From Armatimonadota bacterium (GTDB taxonomy: Bacteria > Armatimonadota > Zipacnadia > Zipacnadales > JABUFB01): DNA of 64,000 nucleotides. The position numbers and the translations under genes were made by a program. The stretch spans positions 248,001 to 312,000 of the forward strand of contig JABUFB010000009.1 in assembly GCA_013314775.1 (NCBI GenBank), written 5' to 3'. Shown piece after piece: positions 17,989 to 27,900 of the stretch. A model generated the notes under the pieces. That model did not search any database. It saw nothing but the letters and a program-made list of their open reading frames with translations, and was not told where the DNA came from. The stretch's first letter is position 1. The number at the start of each line of letters is the position of its first letter.

Positions 17989-18735
17989 ATGGGCCGCTGC
18001 ATCGCTGTCGGATTGAGCATCTCGGCCGCCCTGGTCGCCCTCGCGGTGGCCTGTGCCGAGCCGATCAAGCCCGACCCGGACAAGCCGCGGTACGAGTGCC
18101 GCCGCGCCGAAGGGATCAAGGTGGACGGCAGCCTCAATGACTGGGATGAGGCGCAGTTCACTGAACCCTTCGTGTACCCGTGGCCTGCCCAGACCGGCCC
18201 GCGCCTGGAAACCCGGGCCGCGCTGGCCTGGGACGACTGCTTCCTGTATGTGGCCTATCGCTGTGAAGACCCGGACATCACCGCGACCCATACGGAGCGC
18301 GACGATCCCACCTACATGGACGATTGCGTGGAGATCTTCATCGCGGCCGCGCCTGAGCGTTCCCGTATGTACTTTGGGTTCGAAATGAATGCACTAGGCA
18401 CCATGTACGACTACTTCAACGCGATCCCCGACGTTCTCCTCAACGAGTGGGATGCCGCCGGATGGAGCCTGCGCACCCGCATCGAGGGCACGGTCAATGA
18501 CCGCGAGGACACGGACCGGGGCTGGACGCTGGAGGTGGCGATCCCGCTGGCCAACTTTTCGGGCCTGTCCCGCAAACCACGCCCCGAGCCGGGGGATGTC
18601 TGGCGCATCATCCTGAATCGCTGGGACGGAACCGCGCCCGACCGCGCCCTGAGCGAGTGGACGCCGTCCGGCCAGAAGAACCCGGACCCTCACCGACCCG
18701 AGGGATTTGGCGAACTCCTGTTCGTGGGCAAGTGA
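17989..18735 (+). CDS. secreted CBM9-like carbohydrate-binding protein
   Basis: The ATG at 17989 follows GGAGGT by nine bases. A 23-residue signal peptide (ending CAE) leads to a single domain of about 220 residues that resembles the family 9 carbohydrate-binding module: IKVDGSLNDWDEA, a central AALAWDDCFLYVAYRCEDPDI, and DDCVEIFIAA, with a final FGELLFV. In such proteins the domain binds sugar reducing ends or acts as a membrane-side sensor domain. There is no enzymatic part. The gene ends four bases before the LarA-like gene, so they are cotranscribed. Confidence 0.75.
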   Translation: MGRCIAVGLSISAALVALAVACAEPIKPDPDKPRYECRRAEGIKVDGSLNDWDEAQFTEPFVYPWPAQTGPRLETRAALAWDDCFLYVAYRCEDPDITATHTERDDPTYMDDCVEIFIAAAPERSRMYFGFEMNALGTMYDYFNAIPDVLLNEWDAAGWSLRTRIEGTVNDREDTDRGWTLEVAIPLANFSGLSRKPRPEPGDVWRIILNRWDGTAPDRALSEWTPSGQKNPDPHRPEGFGELLFVGK

Positions 18736-18739
18736 TGCG

Positions 18740-19990
18740 ATGGAGCTTTCCTTCCGGTACGGAACAGGCACACAGACCGTGGACGTTGACCCGTCGCTGG
18801 TGGTTGCACGGGTGGGAGCCGGGGCACATCGGGCTATCGAGGACATCCCCGGCGCCCTGCGCAAGTCCGTAGCCTATCCGACAGGCCCGTACCTGGAGGA
18901 GATCATCAGCCACGGTGACCGCGTTCTGTTCATGACCGTGGATGACACCCGTCCCAACCCCTCGCCGATGCTGCACTTCCTCATGGAACGGGTGGAGGAC
19001 CTGGGTGGCCGGCCGGAGGTCATGGTGGGTCTCGGCCTGCACCGGCCCATGCGGCCCGAACGACTGCTGGAGTTCCTGGGTATCGAAGTCGCACACCAGA
19101 ATGATTCCCGCAGCGATGATCAGTGGTGTCTGGGGCGTACTGCCAATGGAACGCCGCTTGAGATCAGTCCCGTACTGCGGGAGTTCGACAAGCGCATTGT
19201 GGTGGGTTTCATCGAGCCCCACTACATCGCGGGGTTTTCGGGTGGCAGGAAGATGGTGCTCCCCGGCTGCGCGTCTCGTGACAGCATCACCCACAACCAT
19301 TTCCTGACCGCACTCCATGGCCCGCAGTTAGGCCGGCTGGAGGGCAATCCGGTTCACGAGGACATGATGCAGGCTGCCCTGGCGGTGGGAATCCACTGGA
19401 TCTGCGACGCGGTGGTAAACCCGGACGACACCTGGCACGCGATCACCTGTGGCGACCTGCGCGCCGCCCATGAAGCGGGGGTGCGGGCCGCCCGGTCCCT
19501 GTACACCGAAGAGGTTCCGAAACGGGCCGACATTGTGATATGCTGTGCTGGCGGCTATCCGTACGACGTGGACATGGTGCAGGCCAAGAAGACCCTGGTC
19601 CCGGCGATGGACTGCGTGCGCCCGGGCGGGGTCATCATTCTCCTTGGTGAATGCTCCCAGGGCTGGGGCGCATCCACGCCGGAGATGGGCCTGATGGACC
19701 CGGAGGGCGCTCTGGAGCTGCGGGCCCGGATCCTGGATGACATCCGATCCGGGCGCCTCGAGCACCACTGGGGCCCCTGCAGCCCGGGCATCTTGTTCAT
19801 GCGCGTGGTCTATGACCTGCCGGCCACGCTGATCGTGGTCTCCCAACTGCAGGAGCAACTACGCGGAACCTACCTGCATCCCGCGCCGGATCTTCCCGCG
19901 GCCCTGGAAATGGCCCGCGATCTGCTGGGCCGGGATGCCACTGTTACCGCCATCCATGACGGCCGCCGGGCGATCTGCCGCGTCGGCTGA
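18740..19990 (+). CDS. lactate racemase-like (LarA/DUF2088) protein
   Basis: The start at 18740 (MELSFRYGTG) lies four bases after the CBM9-like stop and begins the family's first strand. The 416-residue protein shows the LarA layout: DDTRPNPS near residue 67, GLGLHRP near 95, GFSGGRKM near 165 with the lysine that holds the nickel-pincer cofactor in LarA, and HNHF near 184. LarA racemises lactate or other 2-hydroxy acids using a nickel pincer nucleotide made by LarB, LarC and LarE. None of those is in the window, and many DUF2088 proteins racemise or epimerise other hydroxy acids or sugar acids, so the substrate is open. It sits in a sugar-related neighbourhood. Confidence 0.8.
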   Translation: MELSFRYGTGTQTVDVDPSLVVARVGAGAHRAIEDIPGALRKSVAYPTGPYLEEIISHGDRVLFMTVDDTRPNPSPMLHFLMERVEDLGGRPEVMVGLGLHRPMRPERLLEFLGIEVAHQNDSRSDDQWCLGRTANGTPLEISPVLREFDKRIVVGFIEPHYIAGFSGGRKMVLPGCASRDSITHNHFLTALHGPQLGRLEGNPVHEDMMQAALAVGIHWICDAVVNPDDTWHAITCGDLRAAHEAGVRAARSLYTEEVPKRADIVICCAGGYPYDVDMVQAKKTLVPAMDCVRPGGVIILLGECSQGWGASTPEMGLMDPEGALELRARILDDIRSGRLEHHWGPCSPGILFMRVVYDLPATLIVVSQLQEQLRGTYLHPAPDLPAALEMARDLLGRDATVTAIHDGRRAICRVG

Positions 19991-20012
19991 TCTCCACCGA
20001 AAGGACCAGGGA

Positions 20013-21302
20013 ATGTCTGATTGTGCAGTCCGCACCGACCCGAACCTCATCATGCGTCACGTCGAGCATCTTGCGGTCACTATCGGAGAGAGACTGGCCG
20101 GAAGTGCCGGGGAAGCGCAGGCAGCCGATTATATCCAGGCCGAGATGGAGCGCATCGGCCTGCAGAATATCCGCCGCAGAGAGTTCGACTGCGCGTGGTT
20201 CGAAGTGCGCAAGGCGAAGATGCAGGCGCGTTTCGGCAAAACGTGGGAGCCCGTGGTCATGGACGCGTGCGCACACACGCCCTGCACCAACGGGGTGCTT
20301 GAGGCCGAACTGGTCTACGTCGAGAATGCATCGGACATGATCCTGGACCGCCTGGACCTCAGGGGCAAGGTGGCTCTCGTGCACGGCAGTTACGGGCCGA
20401 ACAGCCACATTCTCAAGCGTCTCAATGAGAAGGAAATCGCGGCGGTCATCTGGGTGGATGTGCGTTACACGCCGGACTGGAACCTGCGCGTGGGCCTGCC
20501 GTTTACCTTCCTGCCGCTGCTGAAGTTCCCTGCGGCCTCGGTGCCGCATCCGGTGGAATGGGACCTGGTGCGCCGGGGGGCCGATCGCGTTCGCCTGGAG
20601 CTGGACTGCATCGTGGAGACCCGCCCTTCGCAGAATGTGTCGGGGGAACTGCCCGGCAAGTCGGACACCGGCGGCGTTATAATCACCGGACACCACGACT
20701 CGGTCCTCGGTACGGCCGGCGCCGAGGACAATGCGGCGGGTGTGGGCGTTGCTCTGGCGCTGGCGGAACTCTTCGCCGGGCGCGAGTTCGAAAAGCCCAT
20801 GCGGTTCGCGTCCTTCGGCACCGAAGAGCAGCTCAGCCAGGGCGCATTTGCTTTCGTCGCGGACCCCGAGAACCGCGCTCGCGAAATCGACATGGTGCTC
20901 AACACCGACGGCCAGGGCTGTTGGACCGGAGTGAATGAGGTGTATCTCACCGGGTCACCCTCGCTCCACGAGTACATGGGCGAAATGATGCGAAAGTGCG
21001 GCTGGTCGGGGACGATCCGCGACGAACCCGACGGGTTCTCCGACCATTTCCCGTTCATCATCGAGGACGTTCCCGCTGCGTGGTTCTGCCGGCGTAACTG
21101 CGCGGGCGGGCGCTGGTTCCACCACAGCCATTTCGACAACATCGAGGCGCTGTCGCCCCAGGTTCTCGCTGCCTGCGCGGATTTCGTGGGGGAACTCGCG
21201 CTGGACATCTGCACGCGGAATTGCTTGCCCTTCGACCGCGCCTTCCCGGAATGCACCCGAGAGGCCGTTCGCAAGGTGGCGGACGGCTGGCTGAAGCTCT
21301 GA
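20013..21302 (+). CDS. M28 family zinc metallopeptidase
   Basis: The 429-residue protein starts at ATG 20013 after GAAAGGA. It has no signal peptide. Zinc ligands of the M28 aminopeptidase family are all visible: TGHHDSV (His near 228), AEDNAAG (Asp), GTEEQ (catalytic and ligand Glu), LNTDGQG (Asp) and HHSHFDN (His) close to residue 376. A PA-like insert may occupy residues 70-200. The family cleaves N-terminal amino acids or modified peptides. It lies between the LarA-like gene and the riboflavin genes with 16-22 base gaps, so it may be cotranscribed with them, without an obvious functional link. Confidence 0.88.
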   Translation: MSDCAVRTDPNLIMRHVEHLAVTIGERLAGSAGEAQAADYIQAEMERIGLQNIRRREFDCAWFEVRKAKMQARFGKTWEPVVMDACAHTPCTNGVLEAELVYVENASDMILDRLDLRGKVALVHGSYGPNSHILKRLNEKEIAAVIWVDVRYTPDWNLRVGLPFTFLPLLKFPAASVPHPVEWDLVRRGADRVRLELDCIVETRPSQNVSGELPGKSDTGGVIITGHHDSVLGTAGAEDNAAGVGVALALAELFAGREFEKPMRFASFGTEEQLSQGAFAFVADPENRAREIDMVLNTDGQGCWTGVNEVYLTGSPSLHEYMGEMMRKCGWSGTIRDEPDGFSDHFPFIIEDVPAAWFCRRNCAGGRWFHHSHFDNIEALSPQVLAACADFVGELALDICTRNCLPFDRAFPECTREAVRKVADGWLKL

Positions 21303-21318
21303 TCCGCCCGGAGGCTCC

Positions 21319-21963
21319 ATGTTCACCGGTCTCATCGAGGAAGTCGGAGTTGTCCGCTCCGTGCGCCGCACCGACACTGGCGCCGAGATCGCCATTCAGG
21401 CTGCCATTGTCCTGGACGGCACGCGCATCGGCGACAGTATCGCCTGCAATGGCTGCTGCCTGACTGCGACCTCCCTGGGTTCCGGCTTCTTCACCGCACA
21501 CGCCGGGACCGAAACCCTGGCACGCACCACGGTGGGCGCGTGGAAGCCGGGCGACCGTGTGAACCTTGAACGCGCGCTAAGCGTGGGCGGTCGACTGGGC
21601 GGACATTTCTTGCAGGGCCACGTGGATGGCGTTGGCGCGGTGCTTTCGGTGACGCCCGAAGGCGAAACAACCCGCTGGCGGTTCAGCATTCCGAGCGAAC
21701 TAGCCGCGTTCATTGTGGAAAAGGGCAGTATCGCCATCGACGGCATAAGCCTGACCGTCACGGCGATCACCAGCGGGGCATGCGAGGTGGCGATCATCCC
21801 TCACACCCTCGCACACACAACCCTCGGAACCGCACGCCCCGGGGATCGCGTTAATCTTGAGGTCGACATTCTGGCCAAGTACGTCCGCCGGATTTTGTTG
21901 GCGATGGGGCGGGACAGTGGCGGCATCACCGAGGAATTCCTTCGAGAACAGGGCTTCTGCTGA
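21319..21963 (+). CDS. ribE: riboflavin synthase alpha chain
   Basis: A 214-residue protein with the two tandem lumazine-binding half-domains of the family. It begins with the characteristic [10 protein letters not shown], shows the N-terminal half's GNGCCLTAT-like region ([11 protein letters not shown]) and HFLQGHVDG, and repeats the pattern in the second half ([21 protein letters not shown]). It converts two 6,7-dimethyl-8-ribityllumazine molecules to riboflavin plus a pyrimidine. It lies in order ribE-ribBA-ribH, three bases from ribBA, so translation is coupled. No FMN riboswitch sequence was seen in front; the gene follows the M28 peptidase by 16 bases. ribD is not in the window. Confidence 0.95.
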   Translation: MFTGLIEEVGVVRSVRRTDTGAEIAIQAAIVLDGTRIGDSIACNGCCLTATSLGSGFFTAHAGTETLARTTVGAWKPGDRVNLERALSVGGRLGGHFLQGHVDGVGAVLSVTPEGETTRWRFSIPSELAAFIVEKGSIAIDGISLTVTAITSGACEVAIIPHTLAHTTLGTARPGDRVNLEVDILAKYVRRILLAMGRDSGGITEEFLREQGFC

Positions 21964-21965
21964 AC

Positions 21966-23225
21966 ATGCCACAGTCAGTAATCACCGCCAGCGAGGCCAT
22001 CAAGGCCTTCGGTGCGGGAGAGTTCCTCATACTCGTAGACGACGCCGGGGAGCAGAACACGGGCGACCTTGTGTTGTGCGCCGAGCACGGCGATGCCCGG
22101 GCCATCAACTTCATGATGCACCACGCCCGTGGGACGCTCTGCGTGGCGCTGACGGGCGAGCGCCTGGCCGAACTGGCGATTCCCGCAATGCTCGCGGACC
22201 AGGACCGCCGCCCGGGCCCTGCTTTCCACGTGAGTGTCGATGCCCGGCACGGTGTGCGGAACGGTGATTCGGCCACAGATCGCGCGATAACGGTGCGGAC
22301 GCTGATCGACCCTGCCACCAGACCAAATGATCTGGTGCGTCCCGGCCATGTGCAGACCGTTCGGGCGATGGATGGCGGCGTGCTGCGGCGCGTGGGGCAC
22401 ACTGAGGCCGCGGTGGACCTTGCGCGTATGTCCGGCCGCATCCCGGCGGCGCTCACCGCAACGATCCTGGACGACAATGGCAACGCGGCCACCATGGCCG
22501 ACCTCATCGCGCTATCGGAGCGCGAGGGCATCAAGATCGCCTCTATCGCCAGCCTGATCGAACACCGCCGCCACACCGAGCGCCTTGTGGAGCGGCAGGC
22601 CGAAGCCAACCTGCCGACCCGGTGGGGGATGTTTCGGATTGTCATCTACACGTCCGTGGTGGACAACCTGGACTACGTCGCGCTGGTGCGGGGGGATATT
22701 GAACACTGCGACGCGCCACTGGTGCGGGTTCATTCGGGCTGCGTTACCGGCGACATCCTCGGCTCGCTCAAGTGCGACTGCGGCCAGCAGCTCGAGCGTG
22801 CTTTCGAGAAAATCGCCGAGGAAGGCTGCGGGGTCATCATCTACATCCCGGGCCACGAGGGGCGGGGCATCGGCCTGGCGAACAAGATAAGGGCCTACCA
22901 TCTGCAGGACGAGGGCTACGACACGGTGGAGGCCAATGTGGCGCTGGGCTTCGAGCCTGACCTGCGGGACTATGGGAGCGGCGCGCAGGTGCTGGCCGAC
23001 CTGGGCATTACCCGCATGCGTCTGATGACCAACAATCCGGCGAAGTACGTGGGCCTGGAGGCCTTCGGGCTGGATATCGTCGAGCGCGTGCCCATGGAAG
23101 TGTGCCCCACCGACTACAATCTGCACTATCTGCAGACCAAGCGCGATAAGATGGGCCATCTGCTGCAGGGCGACATCCAGCCTTCGGGCGGCAGCAGGTC
23201 GGGCCCGGTTTCGCCACACGACTGA
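21966..23225 (+). CDS. ribBA: RibBA, with atypical DHBP synthase domain
   Basis: The 419-residue protein has an N-terminal 3,4-dihydroxy-2-butanone 4-phosphate synthase (DHBPS) domain and a C-terminal GTP cyclohydrolase II domain. The second half looks intact: zinc cysteines 259, 270 and 272 in [34 protein letters not shown] and a final KRDKMGH. The DHBPS half is odd: the metal-binding acidic loop is usually DDEDRENEGD, but residues 25-34 read [10 protein letters not shown], so the acidic and arginine positions are replaced. The CVAL and GHTEA motifs remain. GTP cyclohydrolase II should work; DHBPS activity may be lost or altered. Fusion and riboflavin operon context support the name. Confidence 0.9.
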   Translation: MPQSVITASEAIKAFGAGEFLILVDDAGEQNTGDLVLCAEHGDARAINFMMHHARGTLCVALTGERLAELAIPAMLADQDRRPGPAFHVSVDARHGVRNGDSATDRAITVRTLIDPATRPNDLVRPGHVQTVRAMDGGVLRRVGHTEAAVDLARMSGRIPAALTATILDDNGNAATMADLIALSEREGIKIASIASLIEHRRHTERLVERQAEANLPTRWGMFRIVIYTSVVDNLDYVALVRGDIEHCDAPLVRVHSGCVTGDILGSLKCDCGQQLERAFEKIAEEGCGVIIYIPGHEGRGIGLANKIRAYHLQDEGYDTVEANVALGFEPDLRDYGSGAQVLADLGITRMRLMTNNPAKYVGLEAFGLDIVERVPMEVCPTDYNLHYLQTKRDKMGHLLQGDIQPSGGSRSGPVSPHD

Positions 23226-23236
23226 AGGAGACAGCC

Positions 23237-23704
23237 ATGCCCAGAGTGATCGAAGGCAAGCTCGACGCCACCGGCCTCAAGTTCGGGATCGTAGTCTCCC
23301 GGTTCAATGAGTTCATCACCGGAAAACTGCTGGCCGGGGCGCTGGATGCCATCGTACGCCACGGAGGGTCGGATGAGGACGTGGACGTGGTCTGGATGCC
23401 CGGGTCTTTCGAGCTGCCTCTGGCGGCGAAGAAAATGGCCGAATCCGGCCGGTATGACGCGATCATCTGCGTCGGAGCGGTCATCCGCGGGGGCACGAGC
23501 CACTTCGATTTCGTGGCCGGTGAAGCGGCCAAAGGCATCGCGCAGGCCGCCATGCAGACCGGCATTCCCGTGATTTTCGGTGTCATCACCACCGAGACCA
23601 TTGAGCAGGCCATCGAGCGTGCGGGCACCCGCCTGCCCAACCGCGGGTTCGAGGCCGCCGTAACCGCAATTGAGGCCGTGAACGCGCTCAAACAGATCGG
23701 CTGA
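23237..23704 (+). CDS. ribH: 6,7-dimethyl-8-ribityllumazine synthase
   Basis: 155 residues, a normal length. Motifs are [40 protein letters not shown] (the active-site histidine is in SHF), and [13 protein letters not shown] near the end. It joins 3,4-dihydroxy-2-butanone 4-phosphate with the ribitylaminopyrimidine to give the lumazine, usually as a 60-subunit or pentameric assembly. The GTS in place of the common ETP next to that histidine is a tolerated variant. It lies 11 bases after ribBA, with a GAAGGAG site, and completes the riboflavin block. Confidence 0.95.
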   Translation: MPRVIEGKLDATGLKFGIVVSRFNEFITGKLLAGALDAIVRHGGSDEDVDVVWMPGSFELPLAAKKMAESGRYDAIICVGAVIRGGTSHFDFVAGEAAKGIAQAAMQTGIPVIFGVITTETIEQAIERAGTRLPNRGFEAAVTAIEAVNALKQIG

Positions 23705-23742
23705 GCACGGTCCAGCCAGCCCTTTGCGATGGGAGGACCACT

Positions 23743-24891
23743 GTGAGTTCCAGGAGCGGCCCCAGCGCATGTTCCGTCGTCGTGCTCGCGTTGATCTTCG
23801 GGGTCATCGGCGGGGGGGTAGGCGCGTGGCTGTTCACACGCACCCAGGGCGAGACCCCTCCGCCGGTCAACCTGCCGACACAACCCGGCACCACCGTCTC
23901 TCAGAGCGCCGGGACTCTCGAAGTCGTCACTGACAAGGACGCCATCGTCAATGCGGTCAAGCGCATCAGTCCCTCGGTGGTGAAGGTCATCGGCAGCCGC
24001 CCACCCCGCAATTGGCAGGAGCTACTGATGAGCGGCGGCATCATCGAGGGCATGGGCTCCGGCTTCATTTTCGAGTATGACGGCCGCAAGCTGGTCATGA
24101 CTAACACTCATGTTATCGGTGATTTCACAGACCTGACCCTCAAACTCACCGACGGCCGGGAACTCAAGGCCAAGCCCCTTGGCCGCAAGCAGGCCGAAGA
24201 CCTTGCAGTGCTGGAGATCATCGACCCGCCGGACGACCTCGTCGCGGCGAAGCTGGGGGACTCTCAGAAACTTTCCCCGGGCGAATGGGTCATCGCTGTC
24301 GGCAACCCCTTCAACTTCGAGCACACCGTCACTGTCGGCGTGGTCAGCGCCCTGGCTATGCGCCAGATCGGCGAAACGACCCGCAATGTGATCCAGACCG
24401 ATGCAGCGATCAACGCCGGAAACAGCGGCGGCCCGCTGGTGGACCTCGCAGGTAATGTGGTCGGGATCAATTTCGCGATTTTCGACCCCCAGCGCAACCA
24501 GGTGGCCACCACGGTGGGCATAGGCTTCGCGATCCCCATCAATGAAGCCAAGGAACTCATGTATTTCCTGGTCCACCGAGGGCCGTACGTGGGCTTTGCC
24601 CAGGTCACGCCCAACAGCATGGGCCTGTCCCGCTTCCTCGGGCTGGACACTGACAAGGGCTTTGTGGTGCGCGCGATCTACACCCCCAGCCCGGCAGCGG
24701 AAGCGGGGATCGAGATCCACGACGTGATCCTGGCCGTCGACGGAAAGCCCATAGCCAGCCTGGATGAACTTCAGAGGGCTATCTTCCGACACAAGATCGG
24801 CGAGACCATCACCTTCACCGTGCAGCGGGGCCGCAAGACTCTTGACGTAAAGGTAGTCGCCGGCAGAGCCCCGGACGACATCTACTTCTGA
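23743..24891 (+). CDS. membrane-anchored HtrA/DegP-like serine protease
   Basis: A GTG start at 23743 follows GGGAGG by six bases. Residues 12-31 form a single transmembrane anchor, then a trypsin-like domain has His near 122 in TNTHVIG, Asp in DLAVLEI and the nucleophile Ser near 230 in GNSGGPL. A PDZ domain fills the last 95 residues (GLSRFLGLDTD to VVAGR). HtrA proteases degrade misfolded envelope proteins. The domain order matches DegS/HtrA with one PDZ. It follows ribH by 38 bases and may be read through from the riboflavin genes, without a known functional reason. Confidence 0.9.
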   Translation: MSSRSGPSACSVVVLALIFGVIGGGVGAWLFTRTQGETPPPVNLPTQPGTTVSQSAGTLEVVTDKDAIVNAVKRISPSVVKVIGSRPPRNWQELLMSGGIIEGMGSGFIFEYDGRKLVMTNTHVIGDFTDLTLKLTDGRELKAKPLGRKQAEDLAVLEIIDPPDDLVAAKLGDSQKLSPGEWVIAVGNPFNFEHTVTVGVVSALAMRQIGETTRNVIQTDAAINAGNSGGPLVDLAGNVVGINFAIFDPQRNQVATTVGIGFAIPINEAKELMYFLVHRGPYVGFAQVTPNSMGLSRFLGLDTDKGFVVRAIYTPSPAAEAGIEIHDVILAVDGKPIASLDELQRAIFRHKIGETITFTVQRGRKTLDVKVVAGRAPDDIYF

Positions 24892-24999
24892 CGCGCGCTG
24901 GATCGGTTATGACACAGTGTAATGGCCGCCGCATATGTCTGTGAGCAGACCGCCGGCGGCTATTTCACATTGCGCACTTGGAAAGGACGGTTGGCTACC

Positions 25000-27900
25000 G
25001 TGGCGTCTCCCAAGCACATGGCATCTCTTCCAATCCACCTCTGTACGGTTCTCACTCTCGCCCTGGCTCTCTCGGCATCGGCCGACCTCATACGAAACCC
25101 TTCCTTTGAGTCCGGCGCGGACATGCCGGATCACTGGCGGCTGTCGGCGCCAGATGGCAGGTGGGAGAAGGGCGGCAATAGCGGCGAACGCTCTGTCAGC
25201 GTCACCAGAGACGGCGAACGAGAGACCAACGCGTGGTTCCAGGATGACATCCCGGTGGAGCCATTCACGACCTACCGATTTGCTTTCCACGCCCGAGCCG
25301 GAGCTGGATCAGGTGGCGGCTGCATCGTTTCAGGCCCGGATTTCGCCAATCGCGACCTGAACGTCTCAGACCGCTGGACGCGCCAGTCCCACGTGTTCAC
25401 AACCCGTCCCGGACAGAAACGGATGTCGGTGCGTCTGGGCCAGTGGATGAAGACCGGCACGGTGTATTTCGATGACGTCTCTGTTCAGCCGGTGACCCCG
25501 GTCTATCGGAACACCGGCGGAGTGGTCCTTGGCGAGGGCGAGAAAATCTCCGCCGGGTCGTATTCCTTCCGCGCGCCATTGTCGGGAGAGGGCTCCAATC
25601 ACTCCCGTCCGCTTGAATCATTCAGCGCCGGCTTCAACTCCAATCGCTGGGTGTTTTCCCCGGGCACCCACGTTACCTACCGTCATGCACTGCCGGGGGC
25701 ACGCTTCACCAGCGGCAGACTGCGAGTGACTGTCAACTACTACTCCGCTGGTGACTGCATTGTTGAGGCTTCTGCGGATGGCGAACAGTACGTTCAACTG
25801 GCTCGCATTGGAGCCGTTGAAACGGGGGAGTATGGGCTCCCTGCGAACCTGTTTCCTGCCGCCGCTCTTTGGATAAGACTGCGCAGCCCCGGCCAGGAGG
25901 AAGCCCGCGAGGATTCCAACCCCGGTTCATTCCAAGTCAATGACTATGCCTTCACCGCGAACCTGGACCACGACATGCCCGACGCCATTGGCTCAACGCG
26001 TTACCTGGACGTACCCGTCACTGATCCACGCCTCGCGGTAACAGTGGATGACCTGGGCGCGCTCCTGCCGGGCGGCGAGAACCGGGCCCGAGTGCGTCTG
26101 GCGAACCGCACCGGCGAGCCGATGACCTGCAGTGTCCGGGTCACTGTCGCCGACGGGAGCACGACGCCGGATGTTCCCGGCCGCGAGACTGCCGCGCAGG
26201 TGACGGTACCCGGGAACGGCGAGGCATCGGCGGAGGTGGATTACCTTGTTGCCGGTGCAGGCGAAGGCGACCTGCAACTGACGGTCGCCGCAGGGGGTGA
26301 GACGCTGTTCACGGCGGCAACCCGTTTCACCGTCCCGAGCCTGTATGCGTCCGACTATGGCGCACCGGTCACCAGCCTGCCGGACTGCGACCTATGGTGG
26401 TGCGAGGGCACCTACAAGGTGAGCCGAGAGCGCCCGGCGGTTGTCGCGATGCAGGGCCAGCTCAGTCCAGTGTCGCTGTCAGCGGCGCGCAATGAGTTCG
26501 AGCCCTGCCAGATCGTGCTGAGCCCGAAGCGCAATATCAGCGGCTTGCGCGCACGCGCCCAGGACCTCATCGGACCGGGAGAGGCGCGCATCTCCGCTGG
26601 GAACGTGGAGATCTGCAGCGTTTGGTATCACTATGTCGAGCATCCCACGGACGCGGCCGGCTGCCAGGGCTGGTGGCCCGATGCCCTGCCGCCGCTGGAG
26701 GAGCCCATTGATCTGACCGCGGGGCAGAACCAGCCGTTGTGGCTCACGGTGAAGGTGCCAGCAGATGCGCGTGCAGGCCTCTATCGCGGGGCCATCGAGT
26801 TGGTTGCAGAGGGCTTCCAGGCAACTGTGCCGCTGGAGCTCCGCGTCTGGGATTTCGCGCTGCCCGAAGAGCCCTCGCTCACCAGCGCCTTCGGGCTCAG
26901 CCCGGGGACTATATGGCAGTACCAGAATATCACCGACGAGGCCACGCGCGACCACGTCTGGGACCTTTATATGCAGAACTTCCGCGATCACCGCATCGCC
27001 CCGTACTCCTTCTGGCGCAGTCCCATCAAAGTGGAGTACACGGGCTTCGACTGGACAGGCGGCCAGGTGGTTGCCGGCGACGCCTTCGAGGGTGACAAGT
27101 GCCTGCAGATCGTGGATGACAGTGAGTCCGCATCCATCGCCGCCACGGCGGCCCGGCGAGTGAATGTCGACCCTGACGCGCTATACACGCTGTCTTTCGC
27201 GGCTCGCACCACCGACCCGGGCCAGCGGTACCTGGTCACACTCCAGAGCTACAATGCCTCCGGCAACTGGATATCGGGACACAATCTTGACCTAGCGTTC
27301 ACCGGTGCCGGAACCTGGAAGCGGGAGCAGATTACATTCCGTCCCGCCGACCGGTCGCCTCAGGCGCGCAGCCTCCTATTGGTCCTGCGCCCCGCGCCGT
27401 GGACGGAAGACGGCAAGCACATCGGCACTGCGTGGTTCGACGCAATCAGCCTGACGCGCGAAGGCTCCGAAGAGAACCTCGTCGCCGGCGGCGGGTTCGA
27501 GGAGGGCCCCGGCGCGGTCCGTCCTGAAGTGGACTTCACTGCCTGGGACGTCGAAGCCCGCAAGTACCTGGACGAATACCACTTCACCGCTTTCAGTCTC
27601 CCCCTGGCGGGGCTTGGCGGTGGGACCTTCCACGAGCGCCACTACGGGAAGATCGGTCCATACGACCAGGGCACGCCGGAGTACCGTCGTATCTTCCGCG
27701 ACTACTGCATGCAGATCCAGAATCATCTGCAAGAGAACGGCTGGCTGGACAAGGCTTACGTCTACTGGTTCGACGAGCCTGAGCCGAGGGACTACGAGTT
27801 CGTGCGCGAAGGCATGCAGGAGATCAAGCTTGCCGGGCCGCTGATCCAGCGCATGCTCACCGAGGAGCCCACCCCGGCGCTGTTCGGCGCGGTGGACATC

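Noticed and set aside
21303-21318. FMN riboswitch before ribE
   Set aside because: The gap is 16 bases and the peptidase gene precedes it; there is no room or RFN motif.
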